This document shows positions 62,081 through 64,000 of a stretch of 64,000 nt of DNA, piece by piece (positions within the stretch are counted from its first letter, which is position 1; every line of letters starts with the position of its first letter). The position numbers were made by a program, and so were the translations under genes. The DNA is taken from positions 1 to 64,000 of the forward strand of contig CACIQI010000007.1 in assembly GCA_902588745.1 (NCBI GenBank), given 5' to 3'. The stretch comes from an uncultured Alphaproteobacteria bacterium (GTDB lineage Bacteria > Pseudomonadota > Alphaproteobacteria > HIMB59 > GCA-002718135). Below the pieces are notes generated by a model. That model saw nothing but the letters and a program-made list of their open reading frames with translations, was not told the origin of the DNA and ran no database searches.

Positions 62081-62919
62081 ATTGGTTAACAAATTTTGTA
62101 AAACCTAAACTATCCTTACTTGTAAAAAGAAGGAATGTACCAGAAAAATTATGGAATAACTGTATTTCATGTGGAAATATGATTCATCATAAAGATTTAA
62201 AAGAAAATCTATACGTTTGTGTAAATTGTAATTATCATTTTAGAATGTCTGCAGAAGATAGGATAAAATTGTTTTTTGAAGATGGAAATTATAGTGAAAT
62301 TAGCCCTGATAAGATTTCTGATGATCCACTAAAATTCACAGATAAGAAAAAATATAAAGATAGATTAAAAGAATACAGAAAAAAAACAAACAGAGATGAT
62401 GCTTTCATACTTATTAAAGGAAAGATTAAAGATAAAGAAATTATTTCAGGACTAATGAATTTTGAATTCATGGGTGGTTCTATGGGTAGAGCAGTTGGGG
62501 GGGCAATAGTTAAAGGAGCTAAGATCGCTATAGAAAAAAAATTACCTTATGTTGTTGTTACCTCATCTGGGGGAGCAAGAATGCAGGAAGGAATTGTAAG
62601 CTTAATGCAAATGCCAAGAACAATAGCAGCGGTTGATTTGTTAAATGAAAATAATATACCTTACATAGTAGTTCTTACCGAGCCTACTACTGGTGGAGTG
62701 ACAGCTTCTTTTGCAATGTTAGGTGATATAACAATAGCAGAACAAGGTGCTACTATAGGTTTTGCAGGTAAAAGAGTTATACAAGACACTATCAGAGAAG
62801 AATTACCTGTAGATTTTCAAAAAGCTGAATATCTAAAAGATCATGGAATGGTAGATATTGTTTCTCATAGAAGAGATCTTAAAGAAACTTTATACAAAGT
62901 ATTAAATCACATAAGTTAA
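62077..62919 (+). CDS. accD: Acetyl-CoA carboxylase carboxyltransferase subunit beta
   Basis: Zinc finger CISCGNMIHHKDLKENLYVCVNC, YRMSAEDRI-type region, SSGGARMQEGIVSLMQM, EPTTGGVTASFAMLGDI. Confidence 0.97.
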   Translation: MNWLTNFVKPKLSLLVKRRNVPEKLWNNCISCGNMIHHKDLKENLYVCVNCNYHFRMSAEDRIKLFFEDGNYSEISPDKISDDPLKFTDKKKYKDRLKEYRKKTNRDDAFILIKGKIKDKEIISGLMNFEFMGGSMGRAVGGAIVKGAKIAIEKKLPYVVVTSSGGARMQEGIVSLMQMPRTIAAVDLLNENNIPYIVVLTEPTTGGVTASFAMLGDITIAEQGATIGFAGKRVIQDTIREELPVDFQKAEYLKDHGMVDIVSHRRDLKETLYKVLNHIS

Positions 62920-62922
62920 TAA

Positions 62923-64000
62923 GTGAAATCTAAAACAGAAAAGTTGTTAGATGAACTTGTTAAACTTCATCCCAAATATATTGATCTTTCATTAGATAGA
63001 TTAAAATTATTATTAAAAAAATTAGATAATCCTCAAGATCATCTTCCAAAAACTATCCATATCGCAGGAACAAATGGTAAAGGCTCTGTACAAAGTTTTA
63101 TAAGAAATATTTTGTTGAAGAATGGATATAAATGTGACGCATATATCTCACCTCATCTATCTAGATTTAATGAAAGAATAATTCTAAATAATAAGGAAGT
63201 AAGTACAAAGAAACTTTATGAAACTCTTATTTTTGTAAAAAAAATAAATAATAATAGACCAATAACTTTCTTTGAAATAACGACAGCTGCAGCATTTATA
63301 TTGTTTAAACAATCAAAATCTGACTTTCTTATTTTAGAGACAGGATTAGGAGGAAGATTAGATGCAACTAATGTAATACCAAAAAAGATTTGTAGTATTT
63401 TAACACCAATTAGTTTTGATCATGAGGAATTTCTTGGAAAAACACTTAAGAAAATTGCTAATGAAAAATTGGGTATAGTTAAAAATTGTGATTTTGTTTT
63501 AGTTGGTAAACAAAAAAAAGAGTTAAAAGATCACATTCAAAAAAAATTAAATAAGTTTGAAAATAAATATTTTTACGGGAAAGAATTTCAAGTAACAAAA
63601 TCATTAAAAAATAAGTTTGAAATGAAAGTAGATGGAAAAAAAATTCTCTATACTCAACCTTCATTGAATGGAAAATATCAGGAAGAAAACGCATCAATAT
63701 CTATATATTTTTCAAAAATCATGAAAAGAATGGGTTATAAATTAAATACAAGAGAAATTAATTCAGCGATAAAAAAAACGGTATGGCCAGGAAGATTGGA
63801 AATTATTAATTATAAAAATAAAAAAATTATTCTTGATGGATCGCATAATATCGATGGAGCTGATAGACTAAATGAATTTTTACGAACTAATAGAATAAAA
63901 CCTATAGTCTTGTTTGGAATGCTGAATAATAAAAAAGCAAGTTTATTTTTGAACAAAATAAAAAAAAGAGTGTCCAAAGTTTTAGCTATAAAAATCCCAG
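62923..64000 (+). CDS. folC: Bifunctional folylpolyglutamate synthase/dihydrofolate synthase, GTG start, truncated by window end
   Basis: Translating GTG at 62923: KSKTEKLLDELVKLHPKYIDLSLDRLKLLLKKLDNPQDHLPKTIHIAGTNGKGSVQSF; later LETGLGGRLDATN and DGSHNIDGADRL. Follows accD; open to window edge. Confidence 0.94.
   Translation, partial: MKSKTEKLLDELVKLHPKYIDLSLDRLKLLLKKLDNPQDHLPKTIHIAGTNGKGSVQSFIRNILLKNGYKCDAYISPHLSRFNERIILNNKEVSTKKLYETLIFVKKINNNRPITFFEITTAAAFILFKQSKSDFLILETGLGGRLDATNVIPKKICSILTPISFDHEEFLGKTLKKIANEKLGIVKNCDFVLVGKQKKELKDHIQKKLNKFENKYFYGKEFQVTKSLKNKFEMKVDGKKILYTQPSLNGKYQEENASISIYFSKIMKRMGYKLNTREINSAIKKTVWPGRLEIINYKNKKIILDGSHNIDGADRLNEFLRTNRIKPIVLFGMLNNKKASLFLNKIKKRVSKVLAIKIP

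Noticed and set aside
63479-63697. Minus-strand 72-aa ORF near the right edge
   Set aside because: Antisense to folC, which is clearly coding from 62923 to the window end.
1-64000. CRISPR arrays, transposases, integrases, prophage or toxin-antitoxin modules
   Set aside because: I saw no regularly spaced direct repeats and no protein with such signatures; the tRNA-Ser is not flanked by an integrase or att-like duplication that I could see.

Overview
This is an AT-rich, gene-dense chromosomal window from an alphaproteobacterium. The streamlined marine look (SAR11/AEGEAN-169/HIMB59-like) is my inference from base composition and synteny; I could not test it. Most of the window is housekeeping: yidC-engB-argB-HAD-dapD-dapE; truA-fmt-def-recR-ybaB-dnaX-SRP RNA; pheA-kdsB // cycM-hisN-like; yejABEF plus a TPR-methyltransferase; infC-rpmI-rplT-pheS-pheT-lepA-tRNA-Ser; gltB-gltD; and rnd-kdsD-lptC-lptA-lptB-aroA-cmk-rpsA-ihfB-pyrF-trpF-trpB-trpA-accD-folC. 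The track does not list three items that I found in the raw sequence: the 4.5S-type SRP RNA (minus strand, about 23003-23090), a tRNA-Ser(GGA) (minus, 33732-33821) and the folC start running off the right edge. The main accessory region is a minus-strand block at 5285-14175. It combines a Tat-signal sugar-type ABC binding protein, two permeases, a creatininase-family hydrolase, an MBL-fold hydrolase, a Gfo/Idh/MocA oxidoreductase, an uncharacterised 406-aa protein, a GT4 glycosyltransferase and a D-2-hydroxyacid dehydrogenase, with no ABC ATPase. It is the best candidate for an undescribed catabolic/uptake system here, but its substrate cannot be read from sequence. Other points worth checking are convergent genes sharing 4-bp stop overlaps, a non-ATG infC start, an aberrant P-loop in Cmk, and an orphan small ORF with a palindromic upstream region. 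I saw no CRISPR array, prophage or transposon.
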